From contig JAGVRJ010000002.1 of the NCBI GenBank assembly GCA_019059635.1, positions 1,922,001 through 1,986,000 of the forward strand: a stretch of 64,000 bases of DNA, in the 5' to 3' direction. This DNA is from Proales similis (lineage: Eukaryota > Rotifera > Eurotatoria > Ploima > Proalidae). Each line of letters starts with the position of its first letter. Positions within the stretch are counted from its first letter, which is position 1. The notes under the pieces were generated by a model. It did not search any database, was not told the origin of the DNA, and saw only the letters and a program-made list of their open reading frames with translations. The translations under genes and the position numbers were made by a program. This document shows, piece after piece, positions 11,632 through 23,031 of the stretch.

Positions 11632-12644
11632 ATGATCAAAGGCTACCTGCAGCGTCTGAGCAGACGTGGCATGCCGTTTCGCTCCTATGAACATACTGTG
11701 TCAATGCAGCGGCTGGACAATGACTTTGATCTTGAGGTCTACTCGCGTGACAACGTAAACGATGCCAATTTCAACAACGTTGACCTCAATGACGACGCTC
11801 CGGCGCCACGTGTGCAACAGTAAGCGCTCGAAGAGCAGAAGCCAGCCGTGTGTCCATTTGCTCAGATTTTATCTATTTCCTAGACCGCAAGAAACCGAGT
11901 TAAACTTGTTCAACAGAGCGACTGTTCTCTACATTTTAATTGTGGCCTTCTTTTTCATTCTGGCCATAATTGTAATCGCAAACATAATTCAGTTCATATC
12001 GACCGGCTTGGATCCTTCAGAGCTGTCCAATTCGTCGAATTCCACCGCATCAAGTGGTAAGTCGTCTGAATTGCACTTGTGACACTTTTCGGCAAACAAG
12101 TCTATTTTGTTCAAATTTAGGCAAAGTAGATGCAGCGAAAATCTTGATTGACTTTCAGCTTCACTATGCACTGCTTAAAAATCAAACAAACCAGAACGCG
12201 TCAGAGCCAGCCAACTCGTGTACTAGTTTAAAGCCCAAATTCGATTCTGCTTGCGAGTCGAGCACTGTTCCCGATTGTCCCGAACTGCTCGATTTGTTCA
12301 ACGATCTGTTTATTGCATTGGTAAATGTCACAGCAAACGCTCATTTTATTCAGCAATTCTTATTCGCATTTTAGATTGAAGAGAGCCTAGAGAGCTCGAA
12401 CACGGACAATCGGCCGTATCGAGTGCTAATCGAAAGCTCGAACTCAACAGAAAACAGCAACAGCACTTGGCTGGAAATGAACGTGCGTGCGGGCATTCTC
12501 TCGCCGGCCTATGACACGCAGCTGATTTCCAACTACCAAGCAGACAAGGAAGAGTTCACCGTCAATTTGAAACAATATTTGAATCCGTGCGATTGGTTTC
12601 ATGTTGACCTTCAACGAACAGAGCTGCTCGCAGCTGATATTTGA
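11632..12644 (+). CDS. Single-pass type II membrane protein of unknown family
   Basis: Four exons (11632-11819, 11884-12056, 12121-12320, 12375-12644) splice in frame to 276 residues. There is no signal peptide. An N-terminal cytosolic region of about 75 residues (basic first, then Asp/Asn-rich) leads to one TM helix (LYILIVAFFFILAIIVIANI). The extracellular C-terminal part has many N-glycosylation sequons (NSS, NST, NQT, NAS), at least four Cys (CTS, ACES, DCPE, PCDW), and a final segment that looks globular. AATAAA follows at 12671. No family was recognised; an accessory subunit of a receptor or channel is one possibility among many. Confidence 0.7.
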
Positions 12645-12706
12645 GAAATTTCCAGCATTTGAACGAAACCAATAAAGCTTTTTAGTATTTCAAAAGGCGC
12701 TCTGGT

Positions 12707-14538
12707 CTAACACAGGCCTTGGCGCCATGAGGGAACCGCCAGGTGCTGAATATTGTTCGGAGCCATCACCCGAGGCTCGGCGCTCTCCGAACGGGGCGTT
12801 CTTATTCTGCTCTTCCAGTTAGATGTCATTTCCAGGAGACGATTGGGATCGCGTTTCACTTCCACTCGTTCTTTGGCTCGTTCCAGTCGTTTTTCTTTTT
12901 CGATTCGTTCGGCCTCCTTCAGCGCCAGTCGTCTCTTTCGCTGGCTCAACGCCGACGAGTCCTTTAATAATCGAACTGAGTTCGCGTAGAGGCCTCTTTC
13001 ATTTTCAACTGGCTTTTACCCGTCGTTGAAAATGACTGATGTGCTGATTGGCCAACTTGCCCCGAGTTTGCCGCTCCATTTCCTGCTGAATCAGATTTTC
13101 CATCTCAATGTATTCATTCAGCTCCTCTTTTTGTCGCTTGTACTCTTCGACTTTTTGTCTCAGTTCGGCCTTTGGTTTAAAAAACGGTCAAGTCTCAGAT
13201 CTTCTCATCTCATAAATCTTGGGAAGCTCACTCGTCGCTCTTCTTCAAGGCGTTCACGTGCGATTCGCCGCTCTTCCTCTCGTTTATTTGCTTCGATTTC
13301 CTTGGCTCGTCTCAGCTGCCTGTCAAGCTGATCTCAATTTGAATTGTGCGCTTTTCGTTTTGTCTATTGGGCTCGTTGGACTCACCTTCCATTCGTTTAG
13401 CTTTTGATGTCTCTCTCGTTTCTCTTCTTCAGCTCTTCGCGCGAAACGATTTTTCAGCTCTTTCTCCACTTCCTGGTTCAGTCTGATTTCTTCATCGAGC
13501 AGGCTGGCCGCCTCGTTCTTCTTGACCTAAACGTGCGAATATTTAAAGAACTCGGTGTTCACAGAAGCGAATAAAATTCGGCACCCACCGCTCGTTCTTG
13601 TTTCCATTTTCTGATCGCTTCTTTCTTCAACTCGTTCAGCGACAGATATTCGACGTACCAGGCCTCGTGCGCGTCTATTTCGCTTCGATTCTTGGTGGCC
13701 AACAGCTCTTCCAGTTCGTCGACAAACGAAGTCTTTGCCTATTTCTCAACTGCATTTTGTGCTCGCTGAGCGAATTGAGGCTCGTCTCGTCTTACTTTGT
13801 GTTTGTTTCTGATTTTAAGAAACAGGTTGTGATCAATCTCATCCCATCCTTGTGTGAGGCCTCCGAATCGCAGCAAGAACTTGTCGAATTCGATCACCTC
13901 AGGCAGCAGGCTCGAGTTTTCCTGTAAAACGCTCAGATCGCCTTTTGCTCTTGCTTGATCGCCGGCTCGTTCGCTTTTGTTGTTCTCCCAATTTTGAATT
14001 TTCCTCTCGTAGAGCTCAATCTCTTTGCTCAGCTGCTTCTCTTCGCCGAGCAGCTGCTCGCTCTTGCTTAACATGCTCTCTTTGGCCTTGGTCAGCTCGG
14101 AGTCAATCTGCTCCATTTGACTTTTCAAAATGTTCACTATTTGCTCGGACGGCTGTAATAGACGTGTTTGCGCTTTGAACTCGTTTATGAGTCTTTTGAG
14201 TTGCTCGTTGTTACGCTTTAGCTCTTGGTCTGAAATCAAGTAAGATCGGTCATGTCGCTTCGTTTTGAGCAGTTGAGCTTCACTTACGTTCATAGCGCCG
14301 GTCTCGATCGCAATTCGAAATGTACTCACGAAACTGGGCCGCCTCCGGATCGCTTCTATTCGCCAAGTAGCCGTTTCTTTGCTCACGTTCGACTATTCTT
14401 AGTCTTGAGGAAAAGAAAATCGTCTCTGTCGTCGATCTCGAACTTGACTCGGAGTTACCTTTGGTTGAGAGAGCGCAGACTTTGTAGACATTCTTTCTTG
14501 CCGATACCGCCCTCGATCGGACCAGAATCGACGGGCAT
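12707..14538 (-). CDS. CCDC112: CCDC112 orthologue, coiled-coil ciliary/centrosomal protein
   Basis: Eight exons on the minus strand (14538-14459, 14403-14288, 14229-13796, 13738-13589, 13526-13386, 13327-13232, 13169-13020, 12961-12707) splice in frame to 473 residues, close to vertebrate length. The diagnostic block FDKFLLRFGGLTQGWDEIDH followed by LFLKIRNKH matches the CCDC112 hallmark (GGxxxGWDxxDHxxFLKxRxKH), and the C-terminus HLAVPSWRQG matches the family ending (HRAxPxWRQG). Most of the rest is charged coiled coil. CCDC112 is a centriolar-satellite/cilium protein in vertebrates. It starts 220 bp from the divergent TTC6 start, with an X-box-like site between them, so shared RFX-type control is likely. 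ATG 14538 is the first Met in the spliced frame. Confidence 0.85.
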
Positions 14539-14647
14539 TGTTCTTGAGAGTGATTCACGCGATCGGCACCGACTCACAGACTCTGTGTCCACGGCTGCTT
14601 CGTTCGTTCACTCGTCGGGTCGGATGGCGCGCGTGCATTTATTATGG

Positions 14648-14661
14648 GTCGTCATGGAAAT
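14648..14661 (+). promoter_or_regulatory. X-box-like RFX site in the CCDC112/TTC6 bidirectional promoter
   Basis: GTCGTCATGGAAAT matches the nematode X-box consensus GTHNYYATRRNAAC at 13 of 14 positions (last base T instead of C). It lies 110 bp from the CCDC112 start codon and 98 bp from the TTC6 start codon, almost exactly midway. It departs from the stricter GTNRCC/RGYAAC form at three positions, so functional status is uncertain. Confidence 0.4.
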
Positions 14662-14758
14662 GCGCACAACCAAGCAAGCAAGCAGGGCTTATCGGTACCG
14701 AGTGCAATAGCTGCTCTCAACACGCTTGACTGCAGTGGCGCATAAAGACAACTGCAAA

Positions 14759-17700
14759 ATGAATAAATCGGACAGAAGTGACGAGTCCAGTTTCAGGTTG
14801 GTCTTGGTTCACATTTTGAATCGCCGCTTCAGGTCTGGTCAAATTGAATCCATTTCAGACGACTGGACCTTCTGCAAGAGCTGCGCAACGTATCTCTCAA
14901 AGACGAAGAACGCAATCCACGCAGCACAAGTCATTTAACGGTCCAGTCCAGCAAGACTCGAGCCAACACTCGAAGCGTAATGTTTACACACACGTCCACT
15001 GATAGTCCGGCGGATGCGAACTGGGTGATGCGTGGAAGCGAGATTCGCAAATTGAATCCTCTCAGAACGCAGCCACTTCTGCCGCCCGGTGATGAGGGCT
15101 TCGTTGAAGACGACATAGACGACAATATCGACTACCGCAACAATCTTCATGCCAACATGAACACGCCAGCGACAACCAACTACTGCTACTATCTTCCAAC
15201 AGTCACATCCGGGCCAAACGGCCGGCTCACTGGAGTAGAGCTGAGACGCCAGAGGGAAATAATGGGGCCCAAACCAGCAATATTGGGCACGGTTGGCACT
15301 CTGGGCTCAGCAAAGCTCAGTGACCGGCCCAAGCCAGTGAAAAAGGTTCGAACCAAGCTGAAGAAAATTCAAAAGGCCGCAGCCGAGGAGGAGCGAGTAG
15401 AAGGCAGCGTTGAACTCACCAGTGATCAACTCGAGCAGCTGAGGCTTGAGCAAGAAGTGAAGAAAATGGTCGAAGAGGCGAGACAGATGAGCCAGAATGT
15501 AAAAGCGAGCGTCAAAAATCGCCCGGCCAAGTTGAACAAGAAGACAGCCAAGAGCCCGGCTGGCGATTCGCATCAGCAAAAACTCCTCCAAGGAGTTGAG
15601 GGATTGATCGCCGCAATTAAAACGGGCGAGCTACGCCGAGAACAGGAAGAGTCAGAGAAAAGAATAAAAGACATTCTGAGTCAGGTGCTTGACAAGGAGA
15701 GCATGAAGTTCTTGGACGACGAAGACGAGCATAGCAGCGACGAAAAAAAGCGTCCTGAAGAGACCGATGCGGAGGATGCTTTTGATGGGCTCGACCTGAA
15801 AATGAAAGAAAATAAGGTCGAAGAGGCCCAAAATCAACAAGAACAAAGTGACTCGATAATTCAAGGACAAAACGAATCATCGTCCCAGCTCATGCAAGAT
15901 GAAAGTGCGCACGAGAAGATCTCCCAGTCGCCGAGTAAATCGAGCCAAGTAGACACGGAAACTGAGAAAATGCTGAACAATCAGAATGCGTTGGTTGACG
16001 CTTATTTGGCCTCATTGCCGGCCAAAGTCACTTTTGAGCAAGTATTGAATGGCGATTCAACCGCGGCTATTTTAAACGCCAGAAAAGAGCGAGCAAGCGA
16101 TCAGCAAAGGTTTACGGCCAGAAAAGCCGTAACGGTGGACAGGATGCCTGAAAGAGACGCCGTTGAGCAAAGGTTTGCTCGCAATATGCATTTATTTTGC
16201 ATGTTGGAGCATCAGCGACGAGGGCTTTTGTATTTGCCAGACGAGCTGGCCAATGTCACTCGAAAATATCACACCCGATCGCGCTACAAGACTTCGGTAG
16301 GCTTTTTCAAGATCAAAAGTTTGAGCAACAGCAAGAAAAATAATTTTTATTTAACTAACTGACAGAAAACTCACTCAGATCGAGCCCGCTCGAGCAGTTT
16401 AAATTCACAAAAAGGCGGCGAGAATTCCCAATTATCGGGTCTGACCGATCGTGAGCCATCAATAACAAGCCAGCTAGCAGCCGAAGTGCGTCCATTGTTT
16501 GGCCGTCTCAGTCCGAACGATTCGGGCATTGACGACGAAATGCTCGAGAGCTGGAAGAGCCGCGCCAACGATTCGGTAGATAGATCTCTCCACCTCAAAG
16601 AGAGTTGTTTCTGTAAATGTGTTTGACCAAGGTTGATGAGACCAGTATTAGTCTGCGGGTTAAAAAGGTCGATTTGGTGTCCAGGCAAGACCCGCTCGAG
16701 TACTCTTTGACTTTTCTCAGGCCAGCGCCTCCGAAAATGTCGCTGAAAAAGTCACAAGTGAAACGCTACTTGTTCGCCGACTACAAGAGTGCGCCGCCAA
16801 TCGAACATCTGCTCGATTCGGAGGCAGTCGAAATGGATGACGAAGACTCAATGGACGAAGAGGAAATCGAGCGGAAACTCAACATTGAACGGTTGGCTCC
16901 TTTTCTCTCTCTCTTTTGATTTTCTTTTCTTGAAATGGCGTTTTTTCAAAAAGAACCCTTCGACGCCGCTACGATTCAGACAGTGAACTCAACTATGCAG
17001 ACAGTGCACACCCCGATCAGGAGCAGTTGGCGCCAGCCGCAATCAACCGTTCCTATTCAGACACACTTTTAAATCGATCCACATTGGATGATTTCAAATA
17101 TACGAAAATTGACTCCAACTACGAGCAAGCGATAGAAGAGGCGGCCATTCAAAAGGCGATGTTGAAAAGACTTTACCAGCGAGAGCAACAAGCCAACAAG
17201 ACTTCACGAATCGCATCATCGACCAGAGAAAGCCGACATACGACTCCAAAGGAGGCGACCCCGCAGCCAAGCGAGTCATTGCCCAAATCGGCCAACTATT
17301 TTCCCAGAGCAAAAGACGAAAAGAGTCTGGCTCAGATTGCTCTTGAGCAAGGAAGGAATTACATCATAATGCCAGCGAGAAGGAGAAAGCAGGCGGTCAA
17401 GCAACTGCCAGCTGATCTGCTCGATGAAATAGAAGCTCAGATAGAAAAGGAGAATGTTCGTTATTTGACCAGGTCGACATCTGTTGGTCAGCTTGAGTTT
17501 GTGCCAAAGCCGTCGCGTGACCAGTACGAGCGTTGGGTGAGAAAAGCTAGACAGCGCACGCTCAAGCTCAAACGACGCTCAAGTCAAAGCGATATTGCCA
17601 ATTTTGACCAATTCAAGGCGAGCAACGGTTTCGAGAGCTCTCGCTGGGCTGCGAATCAAGACTCGTATTACGACAACGAACGCGAGTGGACTCGCGATAT

Positions 17701-20700
17701 ATGGAACGTTTGGTTCGACGAAGTTATTCCTCGATTGGACGGAACCGGGGGACGAGCCCGATCAAGCGACGAGGAAGAGGATGACGATTATGAACCGTCG
17801 GCTCCGTCCGCTCTGCAGTTTAGTGCGATGGTCCAGAACCAGGTGAAAGCTGGCCAGGATGAGAGCGAAGATCAGAAGCAGGAAAACGCGAGCGCAAGTC
17901 CCACTCCCTACATTCAATTTGAAAGGGTCGAGTTTGACGAGGACGAGAAAATCGACATGGACACAGTGAAGTTGGTCGAGAGTGAAATTGAATCGCTGAG
18001 TGCCGAGATAGCAGCCAAGTCGAGCGCGTTCAGTTTGGGCAGACGAGGAGCGTTGTACAGGAAGCTGGGCCTGATCAGACTCGCTCTTGACGATTTGAAC
18101 ATTGCCATTAAGCTCGAGCCCAAATACATAGACGCCTACTGGCATCGTCATTTGGTCTATTTGGTGCAGAATCGAAAAAGCGAGGCGCTCGAAGATCTGA
18201 ACTTCATCCTCAAGCTGAATCGAGCCCATTCGGGCGCTTACTTGTCGCGTGGTAATTTGTACGCTGAGCGAAAGGAAGCGTCAATGGCCGTGGTCAACTA
18301 CTCACAGGCGATCAAATACAGCCCGAACGATTTCAACGCCTATTTCAAACGAGCTGAGATGTACGAACTGCTGGGCAATAGACGAATGGCCATGGACGAC
18401 TACTCGACTGCGACCAAGCTCAATCCTCATCTCCACGAGGCGTGGATGAAACACGCGCTCACTTATTTCAATGAAGAGTAAGTAAACAATTCAATCTGTT
18501 CGTTCACGTTTAAACGATGATCGGCGTTTCAGGAACTGGCACTACGCGATCGTGGACCTCACCGAGTTGATAAAGCACAATCCGGACAATCAAGCGCTCG
18601 CACGCCGCTACCGGGCCCGTTGCTACCTCAACTTGGAGCTGCACGACGAGGCGCTGCTTGACTTTTGCGTTGCTGTTCATCTTGATCCAAACGACTGGCT
18701 CTCGTTTTATTATCGCGGATGCATTTTGCGCAAGTCAGTCTCAATCATTCTCTTCTCTTTTCCTTTCCTCTCTAATCTCCTCAAGAGTCAACCCGAAACA
18801 AGCCATTCAGGACCTGAGCGTGTCGCTGCTGCTCGAGAACGGCTATGAGAATCTCAACTCCTTCTTTCACCGCGGAATAATCTACACCGAAATGGAGCGT
18901 TTCGACGAGGCGCTCAAAGACTTCCAGAGCGTTCTGATGCTTGACAAAGAGTTCGCGCCCGCGTTTGTCAACCTCGGCATTATTCACATGAATCTGACGC
19001 TCAACTATTGGCTGTAAGCAGCGCATCAGTTTTTCTGCAACTTGTCTTCTTCAATTCTAATCTCAAGGGCGATTCACGAGTTCAATATGGCAATCAAATC
19101 AGATCCCACCTACATTCGAGCTTATCTCTGTCGAGCACAAGCTAACAGAGCCATTCACGACCTCAAAAACGCTTATCTGGACTACACAAGGGCGATTCAC
19201 TTGGACCCGATGAACCCGCAAGTCTACATACTTCGGGTAGGCCGAGCGCTGCTTTGAGCCTTTGAACAACCTCACTAAAAATAAAAACAAAGGGCAAAGT
19301 GATATTGGAAATGGGCAATCAGCCGTTGGCCGCATTTTGTGTTCAGCACGCGGCTTTTATGAAACAAGACGAGACTGAGGCGAGCAACAACAAGAATGGA
19401 CAAGAAACGAATGCCCTCCGACTGCAGAGTGCTGGCCGTGGCGGCCGAAATCCTTTCGCACCAAGTCATTCGGCCCTGAGCGAACAGGCCGCCGAGTCGA
19501 ACGCGGGAATAAAGACCTCAATCAAGCAAAAGGCGCTCGTGTTCTCGTTCCTTAAGCAGCACAAGCGAGCCATCGACCTTCTCGAGCACGAGATCAAGCT
19601 CAAGCCGACCATTCAACTCTTCAATCTTTTGGGCCGCGTTTGCATGAAAGCGAAAAAATGGACCGAGGCCGTCAACGCTTTCAACAAGTCAATCGAGATA
19701 AATGTAAGCTGCTGCCATGTTCAGCACAAATCGCTTTCTGCTTTGAATGCTTTGGCAAAAAGGCGGACGAGTCAGCCGATGTGTCGCGTAGTCGTTTGAA
19801 TTATTCAAGTCTGAGCCGGTCCTACACAAACGCGCTCAACAAAAGTGAGCTGCTCGAGTCGCTCTTTTTGCGCGGAAAGTGCCTTCTAGAATTGTACGAG
19901 TTCAGACAAGCGTTCGACTCGTTTGACAAAGTTATTGAGCAGAATGGCAACGACTCGCAAGCCTACTACTATCGAGGCGTGAGTCGAGCCAAATTCGAGA
20001 CGCGCCTCAACACTCTCGACTTTAACAAGGCGCTCTCGCTCCAGCCTGACTCTTTTGAAGCCTATTTGGCGCGAGCCTGCGTGTTTGCCATTCAAAATCG
20101 AATATCCAAAGCCATTTTGAACTGCAACAAAGCGGTTCAATTGAATTCAAATTCGACCCGTGTCTTCCTCTATCGGTAACGACTCATTCTCAACTTCTAG
20201 TTATCGGCAGTTTCGACTTAAATTCTTAAACTGACCAGCGGTGCTCTAAAATACTTGGCCAAATTGTTCGATCACGGCGTGGACGATTTAACCCGAGCGA
20301 TTGAACTCGATCAAACCTGTGCACTGGCCTACTACAATCGAGCACTGTGCTACCAAAAGCTCAATATGAACAAGCATGCGCTGAAGGATTTCGGCATCGT
20401 CTTGATGCTGGGCGACTATTTGCGACTGAAGGTGCTGGTCGACCGAGCCTTGCTCTACTATGCGCTTGGCGACTACCAGAATGCGCTCACGGACTTTTCT
20501 TTGGCCAATCAGTTGAAAGGTGCTGACCATCGTCTAATGCACATGATTGGCGTTTGTCTTCACCGGTTTGTTCCATTGCGCCTATTTCTCCTCTCGGCTC
20601 TGCTTAATCGGCCAAAAAACGTTTCAGACTGGGACGCTACAAAGAGGCAGTCGCCGTTCTTAGCGAAGCTCTGCAAAAAGAGCCGAATTTCCTCGACGCG

Positions 20701-21665
20701 CTGATCTATCGCGGCAACGTCTATGTCGACTTTGGCACTGAGCAAGAGTTTGCCCGAGCTCGCCAAGACTACGAACGAGTGTTGAAGAAGATGCCGACAA
20801 ATACAGACGCTCATATTAATCTGGCCTATGCCCACCAGCTTGAAAATCAACTCAAAGCGGCTTGGCAGCAGCTCACCAAGGCGATCAGTCTTATTCCAAG
20901 TAAGCATTTGTCGTGTCAGTTTCTAATCAAGACTCACTCGCACCGGGCGCTATTCGAAGGCAAAAGCAGACTTTACGAGGCAAGAGCGGTCGTCTGCTTG
21001 CAGATGAGCAACATCGATGCGGCCATGAAAGACATGAACGAGGCGTTGAGAATCGAGAAAAGCGCCGAGCTCTACGTCAATCGAGGCGTCGTGTTTCAGT
21101 TCATGGGCGATAACGTGAACGCGATGCGCGACTACCAGGCTGCGCAGCTAATCGATCCGAACTACGCATTGGCGTTCTACAATTCGGCAAATATCTACCT
21201 GGCACATCGCCAATACGAACAAGCGCTGACAAGTCTGAATGCGGTGATCGACCAGTGCGGTATGCGAGACGAGTCGACCTATCAGAACAGAGCGATAGCC
21301 AAGGCCATGCTTAACGACACTGCGGGCGCATTCAAAGACCTTTGTGCCGCCATAAGACATTGCAAATACTCGGCTCATATTTACATGAACCGAGCACTGC
21401 TCTTGTCCAGAGTGGGCAAGCACGAGCTGGCCCAGAACGACCTCAGCAACGGTAAGTTCGCGGCGATAGCTTTATTCGAAATCTCATCCAAAAAGCCGTT
21501 TAAAATAAAGCGATTCGTCTGTCGCCCAACGACGCAGTGTTGTATAAACTTCGCGCCGACTGTCGAGGACATCTGGGCCTAAAGGCAGAAGCGATTGAGG
21601 ACTACAAAATCGCAGTGGCCTTGAAAGAGCGCCAGGAGCTGAGGAAATTCTACAAACTGAATTGA
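14759..21665 (+). CDS. TTC6: TTC6 orthologue, giant tetratricopeptide-repeat protein
   Basis: Fourteen exons splice in frame to about 2045 residues: 14759-14796, 14859-16296, 16366-16575, 16632-16891, 16954-18477, 18533-18733, 18786-19013, 19068-19236, 19293-19703, 19763-20175, 20239-20565, 20628-20899, 20960-21451, 21511-21665. The first half (about 1-990) is disordered and coiled-coil, with acidic stretches and a Ser-rich region. From about residue 1000 to the end, degenerate TPRs run almost without break; typical units contain AYxxRA or AxxDYxxAIxLxP signatures (LDDLNIAIKLEPKYIDAYWHR, AMDDYSTATKLNPHLHEAW). Length and architecture match vertebrate TTC6 (about 1900 residues), a protein expressed in ciliated cells. 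AATAAA lies at 21696. Orthology is inferred from architecture, size and its ciliary neighbours rather than from a unique motif. Confidence 0.75.
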
Positions 21666-22155
21666 ACAAGAAAATTATCGCCATTTCGTCTGAAAAATAA
21701 ACAAAAATCGTTTGAAGCAGCATTCGTACAGGAGTTGACTGTTATTGGCCAAATTGGAGCCAGGATGAGGGCTGTTGATCGCACACTCGGCTTCAAGAAG
21801 AAAAAAGTTTTCAGTGGGCACCAGTCTTACAGGACACGGACTAGAGAATGCAAGCAAGACCAATACAATCGCTGACCAAATTGATGCTTAGAAAGACATT
21901 TTCATGCGACGAAGCGTTTCTCCTGACCAACAGCCAAATTTTTGGAAGAATTTTTTTAAATTCTGTTCACGTTCAGTTAATTTTCAATTTTTATTTTTCA
22001 CAGGCCCAGACAGGATGGCAGTTGAAATGCCCGAAAAGAGGTGGATGTGGTATTAGAGAGGTGTGAAAATGTCAAAAGATTCGTAAAAATGAACTCTGCG
22101 AAGGACTCAAGAAATCAAGACTGAAATGAACCGATATCTGCGCTAGCTCATCTAT
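21666..22155. other. Convergent 3' intergenic interval
   Basis: Lies between the convergent ends of TTC6 (plus) and the unknown minus gene. Contains AATAAA for TTC6 near 21696. Nothing else is supported. Confidence 0.45.
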
Positions 22156-22818
22156 TCAGTCGAGAGAATTTCTCTCTATCTTTCGGTCTTGATTGGTCGT
22201 TTTTACTCCAAGCAGGCGCAAATACTTTGGGTCGTGGTCGTTTATTAGTTGAAGTTTGCGGTGTCTAATCAGCTCCATGTACTCATTGATGGCTTGACTG
22301 CGTGTTTGAGGTCGTTCATTCGAGCGGTTTGTGATTGATATATGGCCTGTTCCCGGAATAGTCGAATTCATATGCGATTGATCGAGCAAATGCTCTGGCC
22401 TCAGATTGATGCGAAGCGATTTGGATTTCAGATTCCCCGAAGGCCGGCTGGAATGCACCGGTTTCTCTTGATCCAGAAACGAGTGAGACGAGCAGACAAT
22501 CGGATCGAATTTTAGCTGAGCCGCCATCTCGGCTGATGGACCCGAGTCAAAACGGCAATCGTGATTGGAATGCAAACTATCGATGTAAGCTGCTCGTTTG
22601 AGTAAGCTCAGATCGAATTGGCCCAGCGCTAGTTGGTTTGTTTTCCATTCGCATTGTTTGTCACCGCCGGCCGTATTTGTACTGGATGGATGCACGTGCA
22701 GACGGACAGGACGTATCATTACGAACGAGTTAAACACGGTTCTTCGTGGCGTGTTTCTCATCATTCGCATCAAGTGGCTCAGTTTTTCCTCTTTCTCTCC
22801 TCGTCTTAGCCCGGCCAT
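22156..22818 (-). CDS. Conserved-looking hypothetical protein
   Basis: Open frame of 220 residues from ATG 22818 (MAGLRRGEKEEKLSHLMRMM). The frame is open further upstream, to 23001, but the Rec8-like gene's polyadenylation signal (AATAAA on the minus strand, near 22931-22936) lies there, so the shorter start is preferred. The N-terminal 60 residues are basic, the middle is polar, and the C-terminus has a clear predicted helix (AINEYMELIRHRKLQLIND followed by HDPKYLRLLGV). There is no signal peptide or TM segment. The product is not recognised. It follows the kleisin gene in the same direction and ends about 490 bp from the TTC6 stop. Confidence 0.5.
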   Translation of the reverse strand: MAGLRRGEKEEKLSHLMRMMRNTPRRTVFNSFVMIRPVRLHVHPSSTNTAGGDKQCEWKTNQLALGQFDLSLLKRAAYIDSLHSNHDCRFDSGPSAEMAAQLKFDPIVCSSHSFLDQEKPVHSSRPSGNLKSKSLRINLRPEHLLDQSHMNSTIPGTGHISITNRSNERPQTRSQAINEYMELIRHRKLQLINDHDPKYLRLLGVKTTNQDRKIERNSLD

Positions 22819-23031
22819 AGGCAATGCAGTTGCAATTTGACTAAATCGACTTGATCGGTGCCAATTTACGGCAAATATTTGCCCGAACGCCAAATAGAGG
22901 AAAACACGTTGAGCCAACAAAACTGGAAATGAATGTTTATTCGAAACAGTCTCTGGGCATGAATACATGAAAAAAGCTGAGTCGACCGCTTGCCAACTCA
23001 ACTAAGCAAATAGGCAATCGGACCGGTATTG

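Noticed and set aside
13739-14386. Open frame starting MSKETATW as the start of CCDC112
   Set aside because: Its first part runs through an intron and the wrong frame of the upstream exon. Splicing 14459/14403 and 14288/14229 gives a coherent protein starting at 14538.
14797-14830. 34-bp intron ending at the first CAG after TTC6 exon 1
   Set aside because: It is shorter than the others and leads to a stop at 14937; the 62-bp intron ending at 14858 opens the main TTC6 frame.
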